From NCBI RefSeq assembly GCF_947494125.1, contig NZ_CANLTU010000004.1, positions 1 through 64,000 of the forward strand: a stretch of 64,000 bases of DNA, written 5' to 3'. The notes under the pieces were generated by a model that was given only the letters and a program-made list of their open reading frames with translations, did no database searches and had not been told where the DNA came from. Positions 36,790-45,231 of this stretch are shown in pieces. The position numbers and the translations under genes were made by a program. Position 1 is the stretch's first letter. Each line of letters starts with the position of its first letter. The stretch comes from an uncultured Tenacibaculum sp. GTDB taxonomy: Bacteria; Bacteroidota; Bacteroidia; Flavobacteriales; Flavobacteriaceae.

Positions 36790-37512
36790 ATGAAATCAAT
36801 TATATCAATACTAACAGCAACAATACTTTTAAGTGCAAGCATATCATGTGCGCAAGAAAGTAAATATAAAAACGATGACTTTAAAATTAACAAGGTTCAA
36901 GTTACTCAGAAACCTGATTTAGGCGTTACAGTTTGGGAAATAAGTGTAGACGGAACAGCAGGAAAAACAGTACCCACTAAGGCAGGCCAATTAGACGGGG
37001 CACCTGTTTTAGGATATGTATTTCCTACAAGTTTAAAACCTACTGATGTTGGCTTTAATCAAACGGATGGTATAGTAGCTCTAGCCCTAACCTCACATCC
37101 CGATTTTGATGACACTCCACTTTGGGATGAAAATAATGATCGAATTTATAATAACGATGGTGTTATTTGGCATCCACATTGGGTAATTCTACATAAAGAT
37201 GAAAGAGTTGCTGGAGGCTTGTCTGTTAAACAATTTAAAAAAGCTGATAAAACAGTTGTACTACCCCCTACCAATCCAGGAATGCCAATGTACATGGACT
37301 CACCAGGATATCCAATTACCACAAAAAGGAATACCATAAAAGTGGTGGTTCCTAATTATCGAATGAACAACCAAACAAATTTTAACTATGATGGAGTAAC
37401 CGCATTTATGAAAGTAAATACAAGTAATAAAAACTTACCTATGTTAGGAGTGTACGAAGTGTTTAGTGTAGCTAGTGGAAATTTATCATTACCTTATAAA
37501 GTAAAAAAGTAA
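36790..37512 (+). CDS. Secreted protein, unknown family
   Basis: 240 residues with a signal peptide (MKSIISILTATILLSASISC, possible lipid-anchor Cys20). The mature protein is strand-rich, with LGYVFPTSLKPTDVGF, ALALTSHPDFDDTPLWD and VIWHPHWVILHKDERV. The clustered His/Asp residues could bind a metal. No domain recognised. It is followed after 4 nt by the DUF2024 gene and lies in the MarR-operator regulon, hinting at a stress role. Confidence 0.6.
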   Translation: MKSIISILTATILLSASISCAQESKYKNDDFKINKVQVTQKPDLGVTVWEISVDGTAGKTVPTKAGQLDGAPVLGYVFPTSLKPTDVGFNQTDGIVALALTSHPDFDDTPLWDENNDRIYNNDGVIWHPHWVILHKDERVAGGLSVKQFKKADKTVVLPPTNPGMPMYMDSPGYPITTKRNTIKVVVPNYRMNNQTNFNYDGVTAFMKVNTSNKNLPMLGVYEVFSVASGNLSLPYKVKK

Positions 37513-37516
37513 AATT

Positions 37517-37780
37517 ATGAAAGTAGCAGTTTGGGATACCTACGTAGAAAGAGAAGATGGACACACAATGCATTTTGATATTTTGGTGCCCAGTCATATA
37601 ACAAATGAGCAGACTATATTTAAGTATGGGATGGATTATTTAAAAACGAAACCTTTTAAAACAAATCAACTAACAACAAACGAGTGTCGTCTTTGTCACA
37701 TAGAGCAAGCCTCTGAAGCTATGATTACAGCAATAGAAAAAGACATGTATACAATTATAGAAATGGAAAATTGTAATTAA
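37517..37780 (+). CDS. DUF2024 family protein
   Basis: 87 residues matching the small DUF2024 family (KVAVWDTYVEREDGHTMHFD … ECRLCHIEQASEAM), with a Cys-x-x-Cys-His cluster. The molecular function is unknown. It is co-transcribed with the secreted protein upstream (4-nt gap) and terminated by the hairpin at 37803. Confidence 0.8.
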   Translation: MKVAVWDTYVEREDGHTMHFDILVPSHITNEQTIFKYGMDYLKTKPFKTNQLTTNECRLCHIEQASEAMITAIEKDMYTIIEMENCN

Positions 37781-37785
37781 TCTAA

Positions 37786-37803
37786 TTAGGATTACTAACT
37801 TTG
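37786..37803 (+). promoter_or_regulatory. TTAGGATTACTAA operator overlapping -7 box of marR
   Basis: Operator (37786-37798, one mismatch to TTAGGATTCCTAA) overlaps the -7 box TAACTTTG (37796-37803). This overlap predicts autorepression by the MarR protein encoded next. Confidence 0.65.
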
Positions 37804-37831
37804 CCTGTCGAACAAATCTCGACAGGCTATT
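37803..37831 (+). terminator. Hairpin terminator / 5'UTR hairpin
   Basis: GCCTGTCGA … TCGACAGGC (9-bp perfect stem, loop of 7) followed by TATTTT. It can end the DUF2024 transcript, and it also lies in the marR leader, 8 nt before its ATG. Confidence 0.7.
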
Positions 37832-37834
37832 TTA

Positions 37835-38440
37835 ATGAACAAAAGTAATTTCAATCCAAAAGAGCAAGAAAAGAATATTTCGAGTAAGATCGTTGCTGGT
37901 TTAGAACGTGTTTCCGAAGTATTTAAAATCTTACTGTGGGAAAAAGCCAAACTCGTTGGTTTAAGTCCAATACAAATTCAAATACTTATTTTTATTACTT
38001 TTCATAAACAAAACTTGTGCAACGTTAGCCACTTGGCTAAGGAGTTTAATATTACTAAACCAACCGTAAGTGATGCCATTAAAGTTTTAGATAAAAAAGG
38101 AATGATTATAAAAGACTTCTCTTCTTCCGATAGTAGAAGTTATTATATAAACTTATCAGAAAAAGGAACAAAAATTGTGAGTCAAGTTTATGACTTTTCT
38201 AATCCTTTAAAACAACAAATAGACGGATTTAATCAAACAGAACTAGAAAGTTTATTCGGTACATTAAGTACCCTGATTTATAAATTAAATAAAAATGGAA
38301 TCTTAAGTGTACAACGAACTTGTTATGGTTGTAAGTTTTATCAAAAAAACCAAGATTCGCATTATTGTAATTTATTGAATAAAGAATTATTAAATTCAGA
38401 GATACGACTAGACTGTCCTGAATTTCAAGAGAAAGCTTAG
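37835..38440 (+). CDS. MarR-family regulator with C-terminal four-Cys motif
   Basis: 201 residues. A winged helix (about 45-135: LAKEFNITKPTVSDAIKVLD, wing SSSDSRSYYINLSEKG) is followed by a tail with Cys163, Cys166, Cys178 and Cys194 (CYGCKFYQ … HYCNLL … LDCPEF), absent in ordinary MarR proteins. The tail could bind zinc or iron-sulfur or sense oxidants. The gene carries the shared operator over its own -7 box, and the same operator precedes a thioredoxin-like gene, which supports a redox-responsive repressor. Confidence 0.82.
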   Translation: MNKSNFNPKEQEKNISSKIVAGLERVSEVFKILLWEKAKLVGLSPIQIQILIFITFHKQNLCNVSHLAKEFNITKPTVSDAIKVLDKKGMIIKDFSSSDSRSYYINLSEKGTKIVSQVYDFSNPLKQQIDGFNQTELESLFGTLSTLIYKLNKNGILSVQRTCYGCKFYQKNQDSHYCNLLNKELLNSEIRLDCPEFQEKA

Positions 38441-38522
38441 AACAAATCTTAATTAATAATTCAACTTTTAGTCAAATGTCTTTCACTATAAAAATAGTTA
38501 ACCACCCTACTAATTCTATACT

Positions 38523-39371
38523 TTGAAAAATAGTATCCGTACATATTTATTACAACCTTATCCTTTTTATTACCAAGGTAAAAGTTTAAAAATAATACTA
38601 TTGTTATTCTTTTTAATGACCTTCTTATTTAATTATGCTTTCGAGCCATTTAATGTAGAATACACGGAACACAAAATGAATTATTTTTGGATAACACTAA
38701 TTCATTCGTTAACACCAGTTATTATTCTTTCGTTCTTATTTATAATTGGAAGTATATGGAAATTAGAAGAAAAATGGAATGTGGTTAAAGAAGCGTTCTT
38801 AATTTTTAGTTTCTTTCTAATGGTTGGTTTAGTACAATTTCTAATTAGAGATCTTATTTACGACAATCCAAACAATTGGTCTTTGCAATATTTGTATGAA
38901 GAAATAAGAAATACATTTTTAGTCGGTACGCTATTTGTTCTTATTTTAATTCCATTAAACTTTAATCGATTAAATACAAAACATGGCAATCGAGCTACAC
39001 TATTAAATAATGCTATCGGAGATAAACTTACTACAGAGTATCCAAAAACGAACAATATAAAAGTTAACGATTTCGAGTTTAATAATAACCAATTTTTATT
39101 CGCAAAAGCTGAAGGTAATTATACAGAAGTATACCTAAACGCACAAAATCCAACTAAAAAATTAATACGAACTACCTTAAAGAATTTAGAAACTCTTTTA
39201 CAAGCACATCCAAACATCCTTAAAACGCATCGTTCTTATCTAGTAAATTGTAATTATATTGAAAAAATTGAAGGAAATGCCCAAGGATACCAACTTCATA
39301 TTGGCAACTATAAAGTACCTGTTTCTAGAAATAAGATTCAAAAATTCAACAGCTATATGAAACGGGAATAA
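38523..39371 (+). CDS. Membrane-bound LytTR transcriptional regulator
   Basis: 282 residues: four hydrophobic helices (about 24-40, 58-80, 90-112, 130-148) followed by a LytTR DNA-binding domain (about 180-282, FAKAEGNYTEVYLN … LKTHRSYLVNCNYIEKIEG). It lacks a receiver domain, so it probably senses a membrane signal directly. The start codon is TTG; the N-terminal TYLLQPYPFYYQGK matches the usual beginning of such proteins. Confidence 0.85.
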   Translation: MKNSIRTYLLQPYPFYYQGKSLKIILLLFFLMTFLFNYAFEPFNVEYTEHKMNYFWITLIHSLTPVIILSFLFIIGSIWKLEEKWNVVKEAFLIFSFFLMVGLVQFLIRDLIYDNPNNWSLQYLYEEIRNTFLVGTLFVLILIPLNFNRLNTKHGNRATLLNNAIGDKLTTEYPKTNNIKVNDFEFNNNQFLFAKAEGNYTEVYLNAQNPTKKLIRTTLKNLETLLQAHPNILKTHRSYLVNCNYIEKIEGNAQGYQLHIGNYKVPVSRNKIQKFNSYMKRE

Positions 39372-39462
39372 CAAATCATGTTTCTTATCACAAAAGCTTG
39401 TCATTCGTCACATAAACTGTATTACCAATAGGTATAAACTTACTTTCGCTGAAAATTTTAAA

Positions 39463-40641
39463 ATGAAAACAGCGAGATTATATTATATAGACTCATTAAG
39501 AGTTCTAGCCATTTTAATGATGTTTATGTACCATGTTTTTATGGTGTTTGTTGCAGAATGGGATTGGCATATAAAAAATACACAAACCAGTAATGTCCTT
39601 TTAGAAATTAACTATTGGATGGCCTCTTTTAGAATGCCCTTGCTCTTCTTTGTTTCTGGACATATTTCTTACATTCTTCTAAAACGATTTAATTGGAAAG
39701 AATTTACATTTCAACGAATACTACGATTATTAATTCCAACAATTATATGGACATTTATTCTAGTAGCACCTCAACTATATTTTGAACAAAAATTAAACGG
39801 AGTTAACCAAAGCTACTTCGAATTTTACAAATCATTTTTAGAGTTTAAATGGTGGCCAAACGGAAGCTTTCATTGGTTGCATTTATGGTTTATCCCTTAT
39901 TTGTTTTGTTATAATATAGTATCAATTCCATTGTATACTATATTGCAAAAGAAAAATAAATTTACACAAACGTTGGAAGCTTTTTTTAAGAAACCAACTT
40001 CAATTTTCCTTTTTGTATGCATAGCCATACTCCCCTACACCTTTTTATCTGTTCATTATAAAACAACTTACAATTTAATAAACGATATCGCTAGACATTC
40101 ATTTTTTATCTTCTTTATAATTGCTGGTTTATTATTCTTCAGATTTCAACATATTATGGAACTGTTAAAAATAAAGCGACGTTTATTTTTAAGTCTCGCC
40201 TTTATAGCAATCTTACTACTAAATACACTACGATGGAATGGATGGGAACCTTTTGATTTATGGGATAATTGGATAGAAAAACCACAAACGTATTTCTTTA
40301 TTAGTTTGGTAAACTTTAATTCCTGGATGTGGGTACTCGCAAGTTTAGGCTATGGGAAAAAGTACTTAAATACAGGAAGTCGTTTACTTAGTTATATGAA
40401 TACAGCCGTGTATCCTTTTTACATCTTACATCAAACAGTAATTGTTATTATAGCGTATTATATAGTGGGCACTAAAGATGAAGTTTCATTAAAACTAGCT
40501 TTTTTGCTAATTGTATGTTTTTTTATCACTTTACTAATCTATCATTTGTTTATTAAACCTTACAACATCGTGCGCTTTTTATTTGGAATGAAAAAAAAAT
40601 CAAAAAATAAGTCCTTAACTACAGAAACAAAATATAATTGA
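39463..40641 (+). CDS. Acyltransferase family 3 membrane protein
   Basis: 392 residues, ten or so transmembrane helices, with the Acyl_transf_3 opening RLYYIDSLRVLAILMMFMYH (conserved Arg/His) and HWLHLWFIPYLF. It transfers an acyl group to an extracytoplasmic sugar or lipid. It is preceded by the LytTR gene with a 91-nt gap, the likely local regulator (inference). Confidence 0.85.
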   Translation: MKTARLYYIDSLRVLAILMMFMYHVFMVFVAEWDWHIKNTQTSNVLLEINYWMASFRMPLLFFVSGHISYILLKRFNWKEFTFQRILRLLIPTIIWTFILVAPQLYFEQKLNGVNQSYFEFYKSFLEFKWWPNGSFHWLHLWFIPYLFCYNIVSIPLYTILQKKNKFTQTLEAFFKKPTSIFLFVCIAILPYTFLSVHYKTTYNLINDIARHSFFIFFIIAGLLFFRFQHIMELLKIKRRLFLSLAFIAILLLNTLRWNGWEPFDLWDNWIEKPQTYFFISLVNFNSWMWVLASLGYGKKYLNTGSRLLSYMNTAVYPFYILHQTVIVIIAYYIVGTKDEVSLKLAFLLIVCFFITLLIYHLFIKPYNIVRFLFGMKKKSKNKSLTTETKYN

Positions 40642-40705
40642 TAAATTTATAGTTGTTTAAACTAAGACAAAGGTCTCTATAGAAAAACAAAATTATTCTT
40701 ACGTA

Positions 40706-41461
40706 TTGATTCTAGAAAAAACATACCGTCCAAGTGCTCCACTTAACCAGTTTATTGATACAATATGGCTAGGAAAAGCAGCTAATTTGGACTTGAAATC
40801 TAGTCATCATGCGGCACTGTTTACAGAGCTCATTTTTAATTATGGAGATCGTTTCGAAGTTGATGGACAAAATATTGAAACTACATCTAACAAAGGATAC
40901 CATCAAATTATCTCAGGCTTAAAAACAACACCATTCCAAACTACCGTTTCTGGTAGCTATGGGTGCGTTGGATTAATTTTGAAACCTTTTTGCTATGGAA
41001 TGCTACTTACTAAATTCGATACTTCATTAATGAATGCAGTTTCGGAAATACTATACGAGCACTTATTTGCTCCAAAAACAGCAAATTTTAAACTTGTAGA
41101 AACCTATTTAGTAAAATTGCTTGGGCAAACACAATTAGATTCAGACCTTATTCAATTTGAAAGATACATCGCATCAAAAACACTAGAAAACGGAGCCTTA
41201 AAAAACTTTAACCATTCAATAGCTATTTCACAAAAGAGCTTTATTCAAAAATTTAAAAAACATTATATACTAACACCAAGCGAGTATATAAAGTTAAAGA
41301 AAGTAAATACAGCCATTCATTTACTTAAAAACAGAACTTCAGAGAAGCTAACAGAAATTGGCTTGGCTGCTGGCTTTTACGATCAATCACATTTTATTAA
41401 ATCATTTAAAAAGTATTACGGCAGTACGCCTAAAGAATTCACCAATACCATTGAAAGGTAA
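40706..41461 (+). CDS. AraC-family transcriptional regulator
   Basis: 251 residues. An N-terminal 150-residue sensor of the type common in Bacteroidota (LNQFIDTIWLG … ELIFNYGD … SGLKTTPFQT) precedes a C-terminal AraC double HTH (ISQKSFIQKFKKHYILTPSE … LTEIGLAAGFYDQSHFIKSF). The start codon is TTG. The following DHFR-like gene is a possible target. Confidence 0.88.
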   Translation: MILEKTYRPSAPLNQFIDTIWLGKAANLDLKSSHHAALFTELIFNYGDRFEVDGQNIETTSNKGYHQIISGLKTTPFQTTVSGSYGCVGLILKPFCYGMLLTKFDTSLMNAVSEILYEHLFAPKTANFKLVETYLVKLLGQTQLDSDLIQFERYIASKTLENGALKNFNHSIAISQKSFIQKFKKHYILTPSEYIKLKKVNTAIHLLKNRTSEKLTEIGLAAGFYDQSHFIKSFKKYYGSTPKEFTNTIER

Positions 41462-41526
41462 ATTTTATACAATTTCAAGAAGTCTATTTAAAATAATTTT
41501 GCAAACAAATAAGTAAACGTTTAATT

Positions 41527-42066
41527 ATGAAAACAAACAACAAAGTATTTATAGCAACTAGTTTAGATGGATATATAGCAGACAAAAACGGCGGAATAGA
41601 ATGGCTACACGCTATTCCAAATCCAGAGAATTCAGATATGGGCTATGGTAATTTTACAGCTCAGATAGATGCACTAGTTATGGGTAGAACAACTTTTGAA
41701 ACTGTGTATGGATTTGATATAGATTGGCCTTATAAAAAACCAGTGTATGTATTAAGCAATAAACTAAAAGAAGTTCCAGGAGAATTAAAAGACAAAGTCT
41801 TTTTAGTAAAGGGAACATTAACAGAAGTACTCGCACAAATTCATAAAAACGGGCATAACAATTTATATATTGATGGCGGAAAAACCATACAAAGCTTTTT
41901 AAAAGAAGATTTAATTGATAGTATAACTATTACTACTATTCCAAAGTTATTAGGAGGAGGATTTCCTTTATTTGCCGAGCTTCCAAAGATGTTAGATTTT
42001 GAATGCTCCGAATCTAAAGTATATTCAAATAAAGTTGTTCAAAATACCTTTATTCGAAAAAGATAA
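41527..42066 (+). CDS. Dihydrofolate reductase-family protein (RibD_C type)
   Basis: 179 residues: VFIATSLDGYIADKNGGIEW at the N-terminus, ALVMGRTTFETV, then NLYIDGGKTIQSFL and TTIPKLLGGGFPLF. These are the NADPH-binding features of the RibD C-terminal/DHFR-like family (yyaP/ywjB type). The substrate is unknown; it is unlikely to be the essential folate enzyme. Confidence 0.88.
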   Translation: MKTNNKVFIATSLDGYIADKNGGIEWLHAIPNPENSDMGYGNFTAQIDALVMGRTTFETVYGFDIDWPYKKPVYVLSNKLKEVPGELKDKVFLVKGTLTEVLAQIHKNGHNNLYIDGGKTIQSFLKEDLIDSITITTIPKLLGGGFPLFAELPKMLDFECSESKVYSNKVVQNTFIRKR

Positions 42067-42175
42067 CAAAGGTTACTTGATAAATACTCCGTATTATACT
42101 TTATTAACTTAGGTTAAATAATTGGTCATAAATTAAATGTATTTTCCCCATACTAAACACAACAAATTATCCCCA

Positions 42176-43162
42176 ATGAAAAACTTAAGTATTTATGCAC
42201 TTAGCCTCACTGCTATTTTATTAGTGAGTTGTAATTCAACAACTAAAAAAGAAACCAATCCAATAAAAAAAGAGACATCTATTCATAAAACTAAAGATGC
42301 TCGAGTAGTAAAAGTTAAAGTAGGTATTACTGCTAACAAGATTTCAAACGAATGGAAAGAGGCGCTCACAAAGAGAAAAAGTAGTGCAGTATTAGATTCG
42401 CTATCGAGCGTAGTGAAAGAAATAACGAAGGAAGAACAAGAGTGGATTAACTTAATTCAATCAAAAGCAAATAAATGGAATGCAATTAGAGACTCTATAA
42501 AAGTACCTTTCCAGAATATTAAACTGAACGACACCATTACCGTTCTTTTAGGTTATCAAGGAGGAGACGATGCTTTTACACCTAATAGCAAAACTATTTG
42601 TCTCGATGTAAATGCATTCCATAGAGAATATGGTTCAGCAACAAAACCCGTAAATGACAATAGAATTGATCGCATATTTGCACATGAGTTTACACATTTA
42701 TTACACAAACAATGGGCAATAAAAAATAACCTAGAAATTAAGAGTTTCAAAGATCAGATTTTATGGGAATGTGTAACGGAAGGCTTTGGAATGTATCGTT
42801 CAATGTCCTCTAAATGGTTTCCTGTAGGAGATTCTTTATCAGCTACCTCAGAAAAAACTTTCCAAAATTTATATCCAATATTTGCTGAAAGAATTAGTAA
42901 AGTAGTAACAAACTCAAATCTTACAAAAGAAGAAGAAAACGCGTTACATGCAAACCTATCTAGAGGTTCTATGAAAAGAAAATGGGGAGCCTTACCAGTT
43001 GCAGTATGGCTTGCCATAGAAGCAAAAGGAAATGATGAAAACCTTGTAAAATGGGTAAATAAAGGACCCGATGCTATTGTTTTATTAGCTGAAAAGTATT
43101 TAACTGGTGAAAGTAAAATTACTTTTGATGCGTTTTTGAAAAACACTAAAGTTGCTGAATAA
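42176..43162 (+). CDS. Zinc-metallopeptidase-like lipoprotein (HEFTH)
   Basis: 328 residues from MKNLSIYALS, chosen because the lipoprotein signal (ILLVSC) then has a normal length; the frame extends 13 codons upstream. The zinc motif HEFTH lies at RIFAHEFTHLLHKQ, with a downstream Glu in CVTEGFGMYRSM as likely third ligand (gluzincin pattern, DUF2268-like). The mature protein is anchored in the envelope. Substrate unknown. Confidence 0.78.
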   Translation: MKNLSIYALSLTAILLVSCNSTTKKETNPIKKETSIHKTKDARVVKVKVGITANKISNEWKEALTKRKSSAVLDSLSSVVKEITKEEQEWINLIQSKANKWNAIRDSIKVPFQNIKLNDTITVLLGYQGGDDAFTPNSKTICLDVNAFHREYGSATKPVNDNRIDRIFAHEFTHLLHKQWAIKNNLEIKSFKDQILWECVTEGFGMYRSMSSKWFPVGDSLSATSEKTFQNLYPIFAERISKVVTNSNLTKEEENALHANLSRGSMKRKWGALPVAVWLAIEAKGNDENLVKWVNKGPDAIVLLAEKYLTGESKITFDAFLKNTKVAE

Positions 43163-43182
43163 GACAGTAACCATACAATCTT

Positions 43183-43214
43183 AGTATCACTTGCCTTAAT
43201 TAGTGAGTGATACT
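43183..43214 (+). terminator. Inverted repeat after metallopeptidase gene
   Basis: AGTATCACT … AGTGATACT (9-bp stem). The T-run is poor, so it is only a possible terminator of the upstream gene. Confidence 0.4.
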
Positions 43215-43357
43215 TATAGTAGTACTAGTATCTTTGAGTTGAAAACAACTTTTTATAGCTTATTATCCTCTACTTAACTTTTACTAGGGTTCCTTATTGT
43301 TTAATCCTTTTTTATAGTACTTTCGAAAGCTCAAAAAAACTATGAAAATTTTAAAAC

Positions 43358-43939
43358 ATGAAAAAGACCTTAACTACGGTAGTACTACTATTTATAATAG
43401 TAAATTCATTTTCTCAAACTAGATTTGGAATAAACTCTAAAGTCAATTTTAATGATTCATCAGGAATCTGGCAACTTGGAGGTGGATCAATTGGTTTTAT
43501 AACAGAAACTAAATTAAATGATAAATGGTCTTTAAATGCAGATATAAGTTTTATTCCTTTTTATGATTATTCTATAAAAAAACCAGGAATTTTAGATGTG
43601 TATGGTAATAATATTAATGCAATTGACTTTTCATCAAGTGTTATAAATATTCCTTTAAAAATTAACTACGTGCTAAATAGAACTTTCTTTCTTGAAAGTG
43701 GTTTAAGTATTAATTATAGAACAAGTATTAAACATAATACTATGGACTCAAATAGTCTTTCTCTGCTTAATAAAGTTAAAAAGACCGACTTTGGCTTTAT
43801 AGTTGGACTTGGAATAAATACCAGTGAAAAATTTGCAATTAAAATTGGAAGAACTTTTGGATTAAGCAATATTCTTAACAATACTAAAAACAGTTACTTC
43901 TCACTTTCATTTAATTATTTTTTCAAGAAACTAGACTAA
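43358..43939 (+). CDS. Small outer-membrane beta-barrel protein
   Basis: 193 residues: signal peptide (to about 19, NSFSQ) and an eight-strand-type barrel of the porin-family/PorT-like group (RFGINSKVNF … WSLNADISFIPFYDY … FIVGLGINTSEKF … YFSLSFNYFF). The last residue pattern is typical for outer-membrane insertion. No specific ligand. Confidence 0.75.
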   Translation: MKKTLTTVVLLFIIVNSFSQTRFGINSKVNFNDSSGIWQLGGGSIGFITETKLNDKWSLNADISFIPFYDYSIKKPGILDVYGNNINAIDFSSSVINIPLKINYVLNRTFFLESGLSINYRTSIKHNTMDSNSLSLLNKVKKTDFGFIVGLGINTSEKFAIKIGRTFGLSNILNNTKNSYFSLSFNYFFKKLD

Positions 43940-43991
43940 AAACTAATGAATACACCTCTTAACCATGAGGTATATTAAAACATTGTCAAAT

Positions 43992-44585
43992 ATGAAAAAG
44001 GTATATCAAATTATTACAATTGGACTTTTAAGTCTTTTATGCATTTCTGCAAGCAAATTAAATACTGACCCAATTGATTTTTTATCGGTTGGAAAAAACA
44101 TTGAATTTAATAAAGAAAGCTTCGAGCTTAAGTGGAGCTCTCATCCTTCTGAGAATTACTACAAACAAGAATATTTAAGAAAAGACGATAAATTCCCTAA
44201 ATTCAAAAAAATGATAATGGTTGAAGCTATTGAAGGTGAAATTTCAGGGAATCAAGCGGCTGAAGTGAAAATTATGGAACTAGAAAATTGGAAAAAAAAG
44301 AATCCAATTGTAAAGTATCAAAAAATTGAAAATAAAGAAAAGAATGAAGTGCTACTTGATTTTATTCTTACTGATGGAAAGAGTATTTATGAGTGGAATA
44401 TTTATCGTTATCAAAATCAAAAAAGTAAATCTGGTAATTATTTAGTTTTATATTCATATTCACACAGAGGTTATATTACAAATAAAGAAGAAGAAGCAAA
44501 GTTCTTCGATAGTGTTAAAGAAATTAAAGCTGACTTAATAAATAAAGTTAATGCAATTAGTTTACCTAATGTAAAAACAAAATAA
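43992..44585 (+). CDS. Exported protein, unknown family
   Basis: 197 residues from MKKVYQIITIGLL (signal peptide to about 20; an upstream in-frame Met at 43965 is unlikely). The mature part is alpha/beta with FELKWSSHPSENYYKQEYLR, a Lys-rich middle and VLYSYSHRGY. No domain recognised. It is the last gene before the palindrome array and the cassette region. Confidence 0.55.
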   Translation: MKKVYQIITIGLLSLLCISASKLNTDPIDFLSVGKNIEFNKESFELKWSSHPSENYYKQEYLRKDDKFPKFKKMIMVEAIEGEISGNQAAEVKIMELENWKKKNPIVKYQKIENKEKNEVLLDFILTDGKSIYEWNIYRYQNQKSKSGNYLVLYSYSHRGYITNKEEEAKFFDSVKEIKADLINKVNAISLPNVKTK

Positions 44586-44636
44586 CCTCAGCAAGAACTA
44601 ACTAAGAAATTAGAATACATCAAATCTTTATAATAT

Positions 44637-44744
44637 TTTGCTTCTAATGAAAATTTTATTTTTACCCTAAGCAAAGTAAAAGTTTCACTCTAATGAAAAT
44701 ATTATTTTGCTTCTAATGAAAATGTTTCTTTCATTAGAAGCAAA
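44637..44744. repeat. Array 2a: T/A-flanked 16-bp units at 23-bp pitch
   Basis: Units start at 44637, 44660, 44683, 44706 and 44729, exactly 23 bp apart: TTTGCTTCTAATGAAA, TTTTACCCTAAGCAAA, TTTCACTCTAATGAAA, TTTGCTTCTAATGAAA, TTTCATTAGAAGCAAA. The last is the reverse complement of the fourth, so orientation varies within the array. No ORF across it. Confidence 0.8.
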
Positions 44745-44797
44745 ATAATTTATAGTTTATAAGTCTTCTAAAAAACAACACACAATCTTAAAAAAAT

Positions 44798-44905
44798 TCA
44801 CCTTAGCTTGTGACGATTACTCACTCGAGCGAGTGAATTTTACTCACTCGTACCTGTGAAAGATACTCACCCGAGCGTGTGACTGTTACTCACTCGTACG
44901 AGTGA
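44798..44905. repeat. Array 2b: TCACTCG-type palindromes at 23-bp pitch
   Basis: Units start at 44798, 44821, 44844, 44867 and 44890: TCACCTTAGCTTGTGA, TCACTCGAGCGAGTGA, TCACTCGTACCTGTGA, TCACCCGAGCGTGTGA, TCACTCGTACGAGTGA. The first lies 69 bp (3 x 23) after the last unit of array 2a, so both are in one phase although their sequences differ. The two positions between (44752, 44775) hold no recognisable unit. Confidence 0.85.
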
Positions 44906-44966
44906 ATAACATAAAGATAAAAACACAAACTTAAGTACCTAACTCTTTTGTAGTACTAACATAAAA

Positions 44967-45203
44967 TTAGTACATTTAACTCGCAAAAATTGTGAAAGCA
45001 ATAGTCCCCTATTCCTTTTATTTTTAAATACAATACGAAGTTATACATTCTTAACGGATACCCATAAAAGAATGCTATAGGTTGTACTTACTTTAGCACT
45101 AAATAGCTGTTAAATAAAGCAGACTATTAAGAACTAAAAGTTCCGCATAGCCAACCAAAATGGGTGAATAAAAGGAATAAAGTTCCGCATATAAACAAGT
45201 TGT
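44967..45203. repeat. Long direct repeat, copy A (attC-like)
   Basis: Nearly identical to 49292-49488 except for a 40-nt insertion after TTAACGGATACCC. It has internal pairing: TATTCCTTTTATT near its start is complementary to AATAAAAGGAATA near its end, with AACTCG and CAAGTT as outer halves. It lies directly before the reverse transcriptase gene. No coding capacity was seen in the stretch 44906-45231. Confidence 0.8.
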
Positions 45204-45231
45204 GCTTCATACAAAAAACCAAGTAACATAA

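Noticed and set aside
42754..43146. 130-codon antisense ORF within the metallopeptidase gene
   Set aside because: A shadow of the + strand gene, which has a lipoprotein signal and HEFTH motif.
44637..44905. CRISPR or coding tandem repeat
   Set aside because: The spacers are 7 nt, the pitch of 23 nt is not a multiple of three, and stop codons occur in all frames read.
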